The notes: generated from the sequence alone by a model not told the origin. 64,000 nt of DNA from Candidatus Bathyarchaeota archaeon (GCA_026014585.1 JAOZIA010000024.1:496001-560000), one strand, 5' to 3'. Positions 18,148 through 27,367 are shown, numbered from the stretch's first letter. Numbers and translations are program-made.

Positions 18148-18570
18148 ATGCTTGAAGAAGACGAAAAAATCGTTGAAAAATGGGAAGGCACCAGAGAAAT
18201 CCTTGAAAAAATAAAAGACGAAAAAGCCAAAGACAACGGAAAATGGAAAGTCAAAGAACAACACCAAGGCGTACTAGTTTTAACCGACCGAAGACTACTC
18301 TTTGTAGAAGAACAAACAAACAGTGAACTGCCCTTTGATGCACCAGTTGAAGTGCCCCTAGTTCACTTGGATAAAAGCTGGGTAGAAAAACCGCCCTTTG
18401 AATCGCTTAAAGAAAACCTTAAAGTTGAAACCAACGTTTTTAGGCTGAAAAAGAAAAAAGATTACGAAAACCTGCAAAAACTAATGAAAAAGTATCAAGA
18501 TGAAAGACGCCAGATTCTTCAGGGTGAACAACATAAAGGCGTCAGCTTCAAATCATTAAACTACTACTGA
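18148..18570 (+). CDS. Bacterial-PH-like domain protein
   Basis: A 140-residue soluble protein with a beta-rich segment (VLVLTDRRLLFVEE, EVPLVHLDKSWVE) typical of PH-like (YokE/GRAM-type) domains and a charged helical tail. No function can be assigned. ATG 18148 is the first canonical start, but AAGGAGGG at 18105-18112 sits 36 bases away from it and exactly 8 bases before an in-frame ATT at 18121, after a TATA-like ATTATATAG near 18068. Translation may therefore begin nine codons upstream at a non-standard codon. Confidence 0.65.
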   Translation: MLEEDEKIVEKWEGTREILEKIKDEKAKDNGKWKVKEQHQGVLVLTDRRLLFVEEQTNSELPFDAPVEVPLVHLDKSWVEKPPFESLKENLKVETNVFRLKKKKDYENLQKLMKKYQDERRQILQGEQHKGVSFKSLNYY

Positions 18571-19106
18571 GTCAATGATTTAGTCATCACAATTTCATCT
18601 ACAAAGTTGCCGCGCCATAGATGCCTTTTTGGGTTTACAGCCGATTTTGAAAAGCCAAGTTTTTCATAAAAATGGATGGCTTGCGTGTTGGTTGCAAAAA
18701 CTTTTAAAACCAAACCTGCCAGTTTAAGTGCAACTGCTTGACCAGTCAGTGTTTCCATAATTTTGGTTCCAACACCTTTGTTTCTGTAATCCGCCAAAAC
18801 AGCAATGCCAATGGTGCCAATATTGTCTTTTTGCGTGTCAACTTCGCCTGTAGCCACGATTTTACCGTCAGATTCAGCCACCAAAAAGAAAAGCGTGCCC
18901 CGCTCAGTAGCCAGAAATGTTTCAGAGAGCCAATCAGCTTCTTCTTCTCGAGTAAGTTTGTGGTTTACTGCAACTTGAGCACCTTCATCCACCAAAGAAT
19001 TTACAAAAAAGAGAATACTATCCAAATCTTGATGCTGAGGCGCTCTTAAAATGACCGTTTGCCCGTTGCCTAGACAGAATTGCTCAAAGATTTTTGCTTG
19101 CTGCAT
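18564..19106 (-). CDS. GNAT-family N-acetyltransferase
   Basis: A 180-residue GNAT fold protein with the acetyl-CoA loop motif ADYRNKGVGTKIMETL (RxxGxG type), a preceding strand GTIGIAVL and the C-terminal NTQAIHFYEKLGF helix-strand. The substrate (a protein N-terminus, small amine or ribosomal protein) is not evident. The start at ATG 19106 is supported by a TATA-like TTAAAAAAG near 19148. It overlaps the convergent PH-like gene by 7 bases. Confidence 0.85.
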   Translation of the reverse strand: MQQAKIFEQFCLGNGQTVILRAPQHQDLDSILFFVNSLVDEGAQVAVNHKLTREEEADWLSETFLATERGTLFFLVAESDGKIVATGEVDTQKDNIGTIGIAVLADYRNKGVGTKIMETLTGQAVALKLAGLVLKVFATNTQAIHFYEKLGFSKSAVNPKRHLWRGNFVDEIVMTKSLTQ

Positions 19107-19170
19107 CAAAATGTAAATTGATGGAGCTTACTTATTTCCTTTCTTAAAAAAGCATTTGGACTAAGGTTTT

Positions 19171-19265
19171 GCTTAAGTGCAAACAAAAATTTTGCAGAGA
19201 GAGGGGGGAATCATAAGCCTGCACTTAAGCCAACCTCAGCTTTTCCCTTGCGCAATGATTTGCGC
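19171..19265. other. Intergenic long inverted repeat and hairpin
   Basis: Between genes ending at 19106 and 19425 there is a perfect 11-bp inverted repeat, GCTTAAGTGCA at 19171-19181 and its complement at 19220-19230, enclosing 38 bases with a purine-rich run. A second, tight hairpin GCGCAA-TGAT-TTGCGC lies at 19250-19265. No convincing ORF covers the region. It could be a structured RNA or a regulatory site; it is otherwise unexplained. Confidence 0.4.
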
Positions 19266-19424
19266 GTTACATAATAACTGCATGATGAACCATAAAAAAT
19301 GATGTGGGTGTATTCACACTGTTACAAGTTAAAACCATGGAAGGCAAACACATGTATGGAAAATCCACCGTTCATTATGCAAACAAAGAGTTAAATGTGC
19401 GCATGCTAAACACGTGTAAAATGA

Positions 19425-19883
19425 TCAAACCAACCCTGTTTTGTCAACTTCAGTTGCTTTGAACTCGACTTTACCACACCGTGAACACACATAAACAATC
19501 ACAGGCAACACACTGTCAAGTCTTGAATGTGAACCTTGCCACTTGTCCACGCTCAATTTTGTTTTAGCCCAAGACATTTCAGTTCCACAGCACCAAACAA
19601 CAGGCACCGCTTCAGAAGTACTCTGGGCGTCTGTGCCAGCTTCAAAAGAGTTTTCCAATTCTGCTTTGGGAGCCTCAACGGTCACGGTTTCAGCAGAGGG
19701 TTTACCCAGAAAATTGCAGCTAATAGCACAGACTGATTTAAAACTGCACAGATAACAGCAAGATAGCTTTTCGTCATTTTGACACCCAGCCTGCCTTTTT
19801 GCCTTTGCTTTCTCACTGTCCAACACAGCAGAGCACTGTTTTTCAACCGTCAAGTATTCACAGCAATTAGCCAAATCTGACAT
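19425..19883 (-). CDS. Cys-rich protein with N-terminal cluster and C-terminal zinc ribbon
   Basis: A 152-residue protein. The N-terminal 60 residues hold many cysteines (NCCEYL, QCSA, GCQNDEKLSCCYLCSF, CAISCNFLG), a pattern I have seen in small archaeal proteins of unknown role. A Glu/Ala-rich linker follows, and the C-terminus carries a second element VVWCCGTEM ... YVCSRCGKVEF that should form a zinc ribbon. AGGAAG about 8 bases ahead of ATG 19883 fixes the start. It is next to a flavodoxin gene on the same strand, which suggests redox or metal handling. Confidence 0.65.
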   Translation of the reverse strand: MSDLANCCEYLTVEKQCSAVLDSEKAKAKRQAGCQNDEKLSCCYLCSFKSVCAISCNFLGKPSAETVTVEAPKAELENSFEAGTDAQSTSEAVPVVWCCGTEMSWAKTKLSVDKWQGSHSRLDSVLPVIVYVCSRCGKVEFKATEVDKTGLV

Positions 19884-19953
19884 GCATTCTCTTCCTTTCA
19901 TTGTATATGTTGAGTTTTTACCTATCTTTCTTTTGGTCACCAGCGCCTAAAAG

Positions 19954-20421
19954 CTACTGTGCCATTTTCTGTTTAAGTTGAGCCACAAAGTTCTTGGCGT
20001 CATCCAAGTCCTGATTATTCGGGTGCCCCTTGTTAACTCCGCCAAACAGTTTGAATATTCTGTAATAGTCAGAAAAACCTCTACATGAAAACTCATCAAT
20101 CACAATATAGCCTTTCGCTGTTAACTTTTCTTTTAGCGCTTTATGATATGTTTTCTCAAAAAAGGAGTTTCTGCCACGTGTAGAAAAAATAAACATTTTC
20201 TTTTTTGCGTCAGGTAACCCGTCAGTGAAGGCAAGCAAGTCGGGGTCATGTGTGGAAAAATATATCCCTGAACCCAACCCGATTAAATCATACATGGATA
20301 AATCCATCTTTTTTGCTTCAGCTGGTTCAACCATAGTTGCGTTTAACTCGGATGCAATAGCCTTTGCAATCTTTAGGGTGTTACCATAATACTTGGAAAC
20401 GTAAACTATCAAAGTATTCAT
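19954..20421 (-). CDS. Flavodoxin
   Basis: A 155-residue flavodoxin-fold protein. The FMN phosphate loop is in VSKYYGNTLKIAKAI near the N-terminus, and DLIGLGSGIYFSTHDP and IFSTRGRNSF are the later flavin loops. It would carry electrons between redox enzymes. The start at ATG 20421 is supported by a TATA box (TATAAAA read on the plus strand at 20453-20459; transcript start near 20429). It is divergent from the SUF genes. The YYGN loop is a variant of the usual TGNT. Confidence 0.85.
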   Translation of the reverse strand: MNTLIVYVSKYYGNTLKIAKAIASELNATMVEPAEAKKMDLSMYDLIGLGSGIYFSTHDPDLLAFTDGLPDAKKKMFIFSTRGRNSFFEKTYHKALKEKLTAKGYIVIDEFSCRGFSDYYRIFKLFGGVNKGHPNNQDLDDAKNFVAQLKQKMAQ

Positions 20422-20578
20422 GAAGCGCCGCCAGAAAAAGAGTTTAGGGCAAGTATAAAAGGTTACCAAGCCTCAAAAAAGTTGCTTCTGCATTCAACTT
20501 TGTCCCTAAAATAAATCAACTCGTTTTGGGCATGTTTAAATATGTTTGATTTAGTTGAAAGTAGTGGTTGATTGCTTT

Positions 20579-21349
20579 ATGGTTGTGCTTGAAGTTAAGG
20601 ATTTATCCGTTAAAGTTGAGGGCAGACTTATTCTTGAAGACATGACGTTTAGTCTCCAAGACGGCGCAAGCCACATCCTATTTGGACCCAACGGTTCAGG
20701 AAAAACCACCCTCATCAGCACTCTTATGGGACTACCCGGATACGAGGTAGTATCAGGCAAAATACTTTTTCAAGGCATAGACGTAACAAACAAAAGCGTA
20801 GATGAACGCGCCAAACTCGGAATGATAGTCAGCTTCCAAAACCCACCCGAAGTTACAGGCGTAAAACTTGGTGACTTACTAAAACTTTGCCTTGGCAAAC
20901 CCTCAACCGAAGACTTCAGCCCAGAAGAAAAACAACAAATCGAAGCATTCCACCTAACCAGCTTCTTAACCCGCGACATCAACGTTGGCTTCAGCGGCGG
21001 CGAACGAAAACGCTCCGAGATTTTGCAGCTGATTTTCCTAAAACCCCGTTTGCTACTTTTGGATGAACCTGACTCAGGTGTGGATGTTGAAAGTTTAAGG
21101 TTGATTGCAACTGAGATTCAAAAGTACGTGGAGAGCACGGGTAGTTCAGCGTTAATTATTACTCATAAAGGTGACATTTTAGAGTATATTAAAGCCTCTT
21201 ATGGCTGCATTCTCTTAGCAGGCAGGTTCCACTGTTTCAAGAATCCCTTGCGCATTTACGAAGATATCAAACGCGTAGGGTATGAGGAATGCGTGTCATG
21301 CAGGATAAAGACAAGTGTAGGATGGAAAAGCAATGGCAAAACCCAATAA
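20579..21349 (+). CDS. sufC: SufC, Fe-S cluster assembly ATPase
   Basis: A 256-residue ABC ATPase of the SufC type: Walker A GPNGSGKTT at 36-44, SFQNPPEV Q-loop, signature FSGGERKRSEILQ, Walker B LLLLDEPDSGVDVE. SufC powers SufB-based Fe-S scaffold assembly in the cytosol. A TATA-like TTTAAATAT at 20534-20543 predicts a transcript start near 20565, so ATG 20579 is preferred over an upstream TTG. It overlaps sufB by 17 bases. With only sufB beside it, this is the two-gene (SmsCB-type) minimal system described for many archaea. Confidence 0.93.
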   Translation: MVVLEVKDLSVKVEGRLILEDMTFSLQDGASHILFGPNGSGKTTLISTLMGLPGYEVVSGKILFQGIDVTNKSVDERAKLGMIVSFQNPPEVTGVKLGDLLKLCLGKPSTEDFSPEEKQQIEAFHLTSFLTRDINVGFSGGERKRSEILQLIFLKPRLLLLDEPDSGVDVESLRLIATEIQKYVESTGSSALIITHKGDILEYIKASYGCILLAGRFHCFKNPLRIYEDIKRVGYEECVSCRIKTSVGWKSNGKTQ

Positions 21350-22457
21350 CCTAACAGGCATACCCCACAAAATTCTTGAAGAAGCCCAAAAAACCGGCAT
21401 CGAAACCCAAGACAAAAACCGCTCCGCAACCTACTTCCACCTAAACCAAGAAACAATAGCTGCACAAGTCAACGCGCTCTATGAGGGCAAACTGGAACTC
21501 ATGGACATCAAATCTGCGCTGGAAAAGTATGACTGGCTAAAAGATTACATGTGGAAACTGGTTGACAAAGATAAGGACGAGTACACCAAAAAAGTCGCTG
21601 AAGAATACAGCGGCGGTTACTTCATGCGCATCATGCCAGGAGCAGAAATATCTTTCCCACTTCAATCATGCCTCATGATTACAAAAAACCATCTCGAACA
21701 ACGCGTGCACAACATAATCATTTGTGAAGAAAACTCTAAAGCACACATAATCACCAGTTGCCTACAACATAGCAGTGTTCCTGACGCGTCACACTTGGGT
21801 GTTTCAGAAATTTACGTGAAAAAAGGTGCTCTGCTCAATTTTACCATGATTCATCAGTGGAGTGAAGGCACAAAAGTTAGACCTCGAACGGGCACGTTGG
21901 TAGAGGATAATGCCATGTATATTTCAAACTATGTCAGTATGCGACCTGTACGTGACATGCAAATGTACCCTGTAGCGTACTGTAAAGGAGAAAACAGCCG
22001 CGCCAGCTTCAACAGCATACTGTATGGACAAAAAAACAGCGTCTTAGACGTGGGCTCCAAGGCTGTTTTAACGGGTAAAAACAGCAAAGCAGAGATGATT
22101 AGCCGCGCCATTACCCGTGAAGGCTCCAAAATGATTGTCCGCGGCTTAATAGAAGGACACACCCCTAACTGCAAAGGACACTTAGAATGCAAAGGCCTCA
22201 TCATGGATGATAAATCCTTTATGCAATCCATCCCCGAACTCATCGCCACCAAAAACGGCGTAGAAATCACTCACGAAGCAGCAGTGGGCAAAATCAGCGA
22301 AAAAGAAATAACTTATTTGATGACACGCAAAATCTCACGAGAAGAAGCTGTCTCGCTTATTATACGTGGATTCATGGACGTAAGCATACTGGGCTTGCCT
22401 GACGCGCTAAATGAAGAAATTAAATCGATTGTGCATTCAGCTGCAGAGGCTGATTAA
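21333..22457 (+). CDS. sufB: SufB/SufD-family Fe-S assembly scaffold
   Basis: A 374-residue SufBD-family protein: N-terminal helical part, then the parallel beta-helix core with RVHNIIICEENSKAHI, MIHQWSEGTK, GKNSKAEMISRAITREGSKMIVRG and the C-terminal EITHEAAVGKISEKEITYLMTR motif with a conserved Glu/His/Glu set. It is the single scaffold partner of the upstream SufC; no SufD, SufS or SufU is present, so the sulfur donor must come from elsewhere (sulfide in archaea without cysteine desulfurase). The operon appears to end here. Confidence 0.92.
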   Translation: MAKPNNLTGIPHKILEEAQKTGIETQDKNRSATYFHLNQETIAAQVNALYEGKLELMDIKSALEKYDWLKDYMWKLVDKDKDEYTKKVAEEYSGGYFMRIMPGAEISFPLQSCLMITKNHLEQRVHNIIICEENSKAHIITSCLQHSSVPDASHLGVSEIYVKKGALLNFTMIHQWSEGTKVRPRTGTLVEDNAMYISNYVSMRPVRDMQMYPVAYCKGENSRASFNSILYGQKNSVLDVGSKAVLTGKNSKAEMISRAITREGSKMIVRGLIEGHTPNCKGHLECKGLIMDDKSFMQSIPELIATKNGVEITHEAAVGKISEKEITYLMTRKISREEAVSLIIRGFMDVSILGLPDALNEEIKSIVHSAAEAD

Positions 22458-22476
22458 TACAGCTACGAAACGGATG

Positions 22477-23364
22477 CTAAGCTGAAGCGCTGACTATACT
22501 GTTTAGGGCAAAGATGAACACGGCAAGAATTACAATAAATATCACGCCTAACAGAAACAGCATGCCCTTCTCGTATTTTCCGTACTTCAAAGAAAGTATA
22601 CCATTGACAACAGGAAATATTGCAGCAACACCAGTTAACCATAGTAATTCGGATTTATCAGCCCAACGGTTAGCAACGCCGTCAAATCCAAAGTGAACAG
22701 GCACAATCTGCGGCAAAGAGAAATAAATCCAAAAGAAATAACCCAAAAAAGCCACATACGCAAGTGACACAGCTAAAACTTGCAGGTAAGCAAGCCGTTT
22801 TTGAGACTGCTTAAGCTCTGAGATTTCCCGTGTGCTTTGACTGTTAAACATGACGCCTTTACCGTTTAGGGCATCAACAAATTGTGCGGGTTCTTGGGGG
22901 GAGAGAGCTATTTTTTCGCCATTAGCCAATGTGATTAATACAAATTCACCGTTTATTTTTGTGGCATAGACATGAGCATTGCCCATGGTGGTTCTAAACA
23001 GGCCCCAATGGAATCCAGGTAAACTGGCGCCGAAAAGACGCAGGGATAACTGTAAATTAATTTTTTCTACGTTCGTGATTTGGCGGTAGGGTACGCGTTT
23101 TTTTAGTAAACCAAAATTTATCTGAAACTCTTTTGGGGTTACGTCATATTTGAGCGAGCCACTGGAAAAGGTAAAGTAAGCTAAAACAGCGAGCACACCC
23201 AAAAGAACAGAAGACATACCGATGGAAAAGAGCAGGGGACCTTCCAGTGTTAAGTAGAGTAGGACGCCGATTGGGATTGCTATGATGAGGATGAAGATTA
23301 AACCGTAATATTTTGTTTTGCCTGAAGAGTGGGGCAGATAGGTTTGGGTGTTTTGATGGGTCAT
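22477..23364 (-). CDS. Membrane protein with PH domain and DUF1648-like region
   Basis: A 295-residue protein with two N-terminal helices (about 20-70), a cytoplasmic bacterial-PH domain (about 75-165; YRQITNVEKI and FVLITLANGEKIALSP), a short charged linker, and a C-terminal membrane part (about 190-295) containing LPQIVPVHFGFDG(V)ANRW, the DUF1648 signature. Members are thought to act in envelope regulation or immunity, without proof. The gene is convergent with sufB. Confidence 0.75.
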   Translation of the reverse strand: MTHQNTQTYLPHSSGKTKYYGLIFILIIAIPIGVLLYLTLEGPLLFSIGMSSVLLGVLAVLAYFTFSSGSLKYDVTPKEFQINFGLLKKRVPYRQITNVEKINLQLSLRLFGASLPGFHWGLFRTTMGNAHVYATKINGEFVLITLANGEKIALSPQEPAQFVDALNGKGVMFNSQSTREISELKQSQKRLAYLQVLAVSLAYVAFLGYFFWIYFSLPQIVPVHFGFDGVANRWADKSELLWLTGVAAIFPVVNGILSLKYGKYEKGMLFLLGVIFIVILAVFIFALNSIVSASA

Positions 23365-23537
23365 TGGAAAATCAAACGTACTACATTACTAATATATGTA
23401 GCCTAATGTTGCAGAATATGGGAAAATGAGCAGGTTATTTTTTTGTTTGAACCCTAAATTGTGTTTTTGTTTTGGGTTTGTTTTGCAAAAAGCAAATAAG
23501 GGCTCAGTAACACTTTTTATGTTTTAGGTAATACATC

Positions 23538-24359
23538 ATGAATGTTGAAGAAATCAGAAAAACATGGACCAACCAAAACAGAAACATCCAATCCGAAGTA
23601 ACAATGTGGAACTCACAAGCCAAAGACCCCGTCTACAACATAATGCCCACTTTTAAAGACACAAAATTCCTCCAACTACTACAACAAGAAAACATGATAA
23701 ACCCAGCCTATGACGTGCTTGACGTTGGATGCGGCGTGGGAGTCTACGCAATGGCGCTCGCCCAAAAACTGCATTCCGCAACAGGAATCGATTTTTCACC
23801 TGAAATGATAGCACACGGAAAAGAAAGACTGGAAACAGAAAAAATCGCAAACGTAAACCTTGCCTGTATGGACTGGAGCACCGTTGACCTTGAACAGCAG
23901 GGTTTCAAAGAGCGGTTTGATTTGGTTTTTGCGCACACAAGCCCAGCGATTTGTGATGCTGCCACTTTTGAGAAAATGAATGATGCCAGTAAGCGTTTCT
24001 GTGTGATATCTAATCCGAGCAGGATGATTGAGCCTGTTTTAAGGGAAGTCCACAATCTCGTGGGTTTAACTGGCGACAGGGGAAATTGTGGAGACAACCG
24101 CGTCTACATTTTGGATATGCTGTTTCACATGGGATATCTGCCTAAACTTGCGTATGAACATCAAGTTTGGCCTATGAATCAGTCATACGAGGATGCATGC
24201 TCATACTATCTTGGCAGAACCATGATGGCAAAACAGTTATCACCCCAAGAAATCAACAAAGTCAAAGAGTATCTAGCAAACATAACCAAAGATGGCAAAG
24301 TTGTGGATCAAATAAACACGACCATAACCACAATTTACTGGGAAAAAATAACCAGTTAA
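23538..24359 (+). CDS. Class I SAM-dependent methyltransferase
   Basis: A 273-residue methyltransferase: motif I VLDVGCGVGVYAMALA (about 60-75), motif II TGIDFSPEMI, then CMDW and LVFAHTSP (strand 4). A C-terminal alpha-rich region (about 150-273) gives substrate specificity, which is unknown. The gene is next to, and convergent with, the ABC transporter operon that also contains a methyltransferase-like gene; it may belong to the same cofactor or metal-linked pathway, but that is only proximity. Confidence 0.82.
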   Translation: MNVEEIRKTWTNQNRNIQSEVTMWNSQAKDPVYNIMPTFKDTKFLQLLQQENMINPAYDVLDVGCGVGVYAMALAQKLHSATGIDFSPEMIAHGKERLETEKIANVNLACMDWSTVDLEQQGFKERFDLVFAHTSPAICDAATFEKMNDASKRFCVISNPSRMIEPVLREVHNLVGLTGDRGNCGDNRVYILDMLFHMGYLPKLAYEHQVWPMNQSYEDACSYYLGRTMMAKQLSPQEINKVKEYLANITKDGKVVDQINTTITTIYWEKITS

Positions 24360-24407
24360 CCCTTCTATTTTTTAAATAAAAAAGAAAAAACGGACTTTAA
24401 CAGCAAA

Positions 24408-25160
24408 TCAGCAGGGTATTATCAGAGGTCTGCCCTGATAAGTCTCCACATTAACAGGAAGACCATACACAGCCTCAATATTTTCAGGCGTGATTACGTC
24501 GTGGTCACCTGCTGCGAAGATTTTGCCGTCTTTGAGCATAAGGAATTTGTCAGCGTACCGCAATGCAAGGTTAAGGTCATGCATAGTCATGATGGCAGTT
24601 AAATCAGCATTTTTCACTACATCAACCAATGTAGCCATGATGCGGTGCTGGTTGCAGAGGTCTAAGCTGCTGGTGGGTTCATCTAAAAGCAGAACCTTAG
24701 GTTCCTGTACTAGGGCGCGGGCGATTTGCACTTTTTGGAGTTCTCCACCGCTTATCTCGTCGATGTATTTTAATGAGAGGCTATCCATGCCAAATTGGGT
24801 TATGGCATCTTTAGCTATCTGAATGTCCTTTTTAGATACGTCCCAAGTAATGTGGGGTTTTCTACCCAGCAAAACCGAGTCAAACACTGTAATCTGCGAC
24901 ACATCCGCCCGTTGCGGCACATACCCGATGCGTTTTGCTACTTCAGTGCGTCTCAGTTTATAGATGTCCTCGCCGTCCACGAACACTTTGCCTTTTTTGG
25001 TTTTCAGCAGTCCGTTGATGCATTTTAGGAGCGTGGATTTTCCTACACCGTTAGGTCCCAAAATAGCCAGAACCTGATGTATGCCAACATCTAATTCCAC
25101 GCCATCTAGGACTGAGGTGCCGTTTTTGTAGGAAAACTCTATGTCTTGAATTTTCAACAT
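24408..25160 (-). CDS. ABC transporter ATPase (FecE/BtuD type)
   Basis: A 250-residue ATPase: Walker A GPNGVGKST (35-43), Q-loop YVPQRADV, signature ISGGELQKVQIARAL, Walker B VLLLDEPTSSLD, switch His in MTMHDLNLAL. This is the subfamily serving iron-siderophore, haem and cobalamin importers. It overlaps the permease gene by 7 bases and is the last gene of the operon that begins at 29268. The substrate cannot be told from the ATPase. Confidence 0.92.
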   Translation of the reverse strand: MLKIQDIEFSYKNGTSVLDGVELDVGIHQVLAILGPNGVGKSTLLKCINGLLKTKKGKVFVDGEDIYKLRRTEVAKRIGYVPQRADVSQITVFDSVLLGRKPHITWDVSKKDIQIAKDAITQFGMDSLSLKYIDEISGGELQKVQIARALVQEPKVLLLDEPTSSLDLCNQHRIMATLVDVVKNADLTAIMTMHDLNLALRYADKFLMLKDGKIFAAGDHDVITPENIEAVYGLPVNVETYQGRPLIIPC

Positions 25161-26236
25161 TTCTTTTTGTACCCCCTGATGAGAACATACAGGAATAATG
25201 GTCCGCCCATAAACGAGGTGATAACCCCCACAGGTAAAACCAGCGGCGAAATAATCGTCCGTGCCAACGTGTCAGATATCACCAAAATTAATGCGCCAAC
25301 CAGCATAGAAGCGGGAAGCACAAAGCGGTTGTCTGAGCCGATTACTCGTCTAACCATATGTGGCGCCAGTAAACCTACGAAACCAATTATGCCCATCAAT
25401 GAAACAATTACTGCCGCGGTAAGTGAGGCGAGCACCATGCCGACGGTTATGTGGCGTGTTACGTTTACGCCCAGGCTGTTTGCGGTGTCAACTCCTGCGT
25501 CGATGGCGTTGTAGTTCCAGCGGTTATACATGAAATAGATGCAGATGGGCACAGAAACCGCTATAATCAATGACAGGCTGCTCCAAGTTATTCTGCTTAA
25601 GTCTCCGAAAGTCCAGTAGATGATAGAGGCGATTTGAACGTCACTGGCAAAGTATTGAACAGCAGTCATTCCCGCAGCAAAGATTGAACCTAGCACTACA
25701 CCTGAGAGCACAATGGATTCGGGTGATACTTTGGTTAAGCGTGTGAGCGCAAGAATTATAGTGGTAGATATCATACAAAAGCAGAACGCGCATATTGTGA
25801 CTGTGTACTGGTTGCTAATCATCACTGCATCTTTAGCATTACTGTGCATTGCACCCGCACCCAAAACTACAATAGCAAATGCGGCGCCAAACGCGGAGGC
25901 TTGGCTTAAACCCAAAGTGTAAGGTTCACTTAGCGGGTTCTTAAGCAAACACTGCATAACGCCCCCTGCAATTGCAAGCATGGCACCTGCAACCACGGCG
26001 ACCAGCACGCGGGGAAGCCGAATGCTCCAAGCGATGCCGTTTTGGCTGAGAATCTGGTTTAAAACCTCCGTGACAGAAAGATTCGCCGAGCCTATGCACA
26101 AGGTCACCAGTGTGATTGCAACCAAAGCAACCGCGCAGATGGTTATGAATAGGACTTTTTTGCCTACATATTTGGTGTAGCCAGAATCGGAGGCGTTTTT
26201 GGCGATATCTGTCTTGTCTTGTTTATTATTTGCCAT
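25154..26236 (-). CDS. FecCD-family ABC permease
   Basis: A 360-residue inner-membrane permease with about ten hydrophobic helices after a charged N-terminus (about 30 aa), the conserved RLPRVLVAVVAGAMLAIAGGVMQ(C) motif around 75-97, NPLSEPYTLG, and the cytoplasmic coupling segment GFVGLLAPHMVRRVIG. These belong to iron-siderophore/haem/B12 import permeases. The ATG shares its A with the stop codon (TGATG) of the methyltransferase gene upstream, so the genes are translationally coupled. Confidence 0.93.
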   Translation of the reverse strand: MANNKQDKTDIAKNASDSGYTKYVGKKVLFITICAVALVAITLVTLCIGSANLSVTEVLNQILSQNGIAWSIRLPRVLVAVVAGAMLAIAGGVMQCLLKNPLSEPYTLGLSQASAFGAAFAIVVLGAGAMHSNAKDAVMISNQYTVTICAFCFCMISTTIILALTRLTKVSPESIVLSGVVLGSIFAAGMTAVQYFASDVQIASIIYWTFGDLSRITWSSLSLIIAVSVPICIYFMYNRWNYNAIDAGVDTANSLGVNVTRHITVGMVLASLTAAVIVSLMGIIGFVGLLAPHMVRRVIGSDNRFVLPASMLVGALILVISDTLARTIISPLVLPVGVITSFMGGPLFLYVLIRGYKKKC

Positions 26237-27288
26237 CAGGTTCTGCTTCCACCATTCAAAAGCTTACGTGCAATGGTGATTTCAGACATTTTATCCAAAG
26301 GAAAAGTACCCAGCAAACTTAGCCCCATGTTTTCCAACTGCTCTAGGTATGTTTTTTGATCCATAACCGCGTCGGAAGAGTGTGATTTACTACCGATTTT
26401 CTTGCCCTCAAAGCCCAAAAGGTTCCAATCCAAAGTTTTCAGGGCACCTTCCCTCGAGGCATCCGTGAACCTACGCAGAACCACATAACCGCCAGGAACC
26501 AAAGCCTCAACCATTTTACCCAAAAGATTAGGGTCACTGCAGCTTTGGTTAAACGATGAAAAAATCACGTCATAATCTTGCCCGATGCTGTCTTTGTAGA
26601 AGTCACCGGGTAAAATATGTACTCTTTGAGCATCGTATTCTTTGACGTATTTTTGGGTAACTTGCATCATTTTTGGAAGGTCAAAAACGTATGCGGCCAA
26701 GTTTGGGTTTAGAGCTGTGAAAGCAATAGCGTACAAGCCATGCCCTCCGCCTAAATCGAGCAGTCGCCGCCAAGGTTGAGGGTCAATATGCTCTGAGACA
26801 ACACGTAAAGTGTTTGCTACTGCACCTGCGGCTGCCCATTCTGCGATGCCGATTAGCCAGTTTTCGTTAAAAAAGTCTGTTCTGACGTGGGGGAGAGGAC
26901 CATTTTTTATGATTTGTGGAAGTTGTGTCCAGCGGTTTATGTTTGCTTGGGTGTTTTTGAGAATTTGAGAAAGATAATGGGGCGAGTTACGGCATAAGTA
27001 TGTGCTTGTTAATGATGCGTTTAGGTAGGTATCATCCTGTTTGGTTAACAAGCCAACCTCTACTAAAGCGTCACAAAACAGGCCCATCATAGTCTCGTGG
27101 TAGCCGCCTAATTCTTGAGCTATTGTTTTGGGGTTTTTGGGTGATGTGGTGTGTTCAAACAGCCCAATTTCCCATGCAGTTGTTATTAGGTAAGATATTT
27201 TGAGCCCTTCCGTTGAATTCTCCAGCAGGGCAGAGAGAACTTTGGAGTCAGGCGAGGGGGATGTCAGTAATGTTTTGGGATCTTTCAT
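26236..27288 (-). CDS. O-methyltransferase-like enzyme in the metal-uptake operon
   Basis: A 350-residue protein with an N-terminal winged-helix dimerisation part (about 20-110) and a C-terminal SAM domain: motif I LLDLGGGHGLYAIAF (about 173-187), VFDLPKMM, and LPGDFYKD, FSSFNQ. This is the plant-type/acetylserotonin O-methyltransferase fold, also found in archaeal and bacterial C-methyltransferases of tetrapyrrole pathways. Its place between a substrate-binding protein and the permease suggests it modifies the imported chelator or cofactor. Confidence 0.82.
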   Translation of the reverse strand: MKDPKTLLTSPSPDSKVLSALLENSTEGLKISYLITTAWEIGLFEHTTSPKNPKTIAQELGGYHETMMGLFCDALVEVGLLTKQDDTYLNASLTSTYLCRNSPHYLSQILKNTQANINRWTQLPQIIKNGPLPHVRTDFFNENWLIGIAEWAAAGAVANTLRVVSEHIDPQPWRRLLDLGGGHGLYAIAFTALNPNLAAYVFDLPKMMQVTQKYVKEYDAQRVHILPGDFYKDSIGQDYDVIFSSFNQSCSDPNLLGKMVEALVPGGYVVLRRFTDASREGALKTLDWNLLGFEGKKIGSKSHSSDAVMDQKTYLEQLENMGLSLLGTFPLDKMSEITIARKLLNGGSRT

Positions 27289-27367
27289 TTCTTATCACAT
27301 TCCTAAATTTTTAACATTGATTGGAAACAACAAAGAAAGAAAAAAGGGAGATTTCATTTTATTTACC

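Noticed and set aside
19337-19462. Plus-strand 41-codon ORF (MEGKHMYGKSTV...) running into the Cys-rich gene
   Set aside because: No ribosome site, no residue pattern, and it overlaps the end of the well-supported minus-strand gene.
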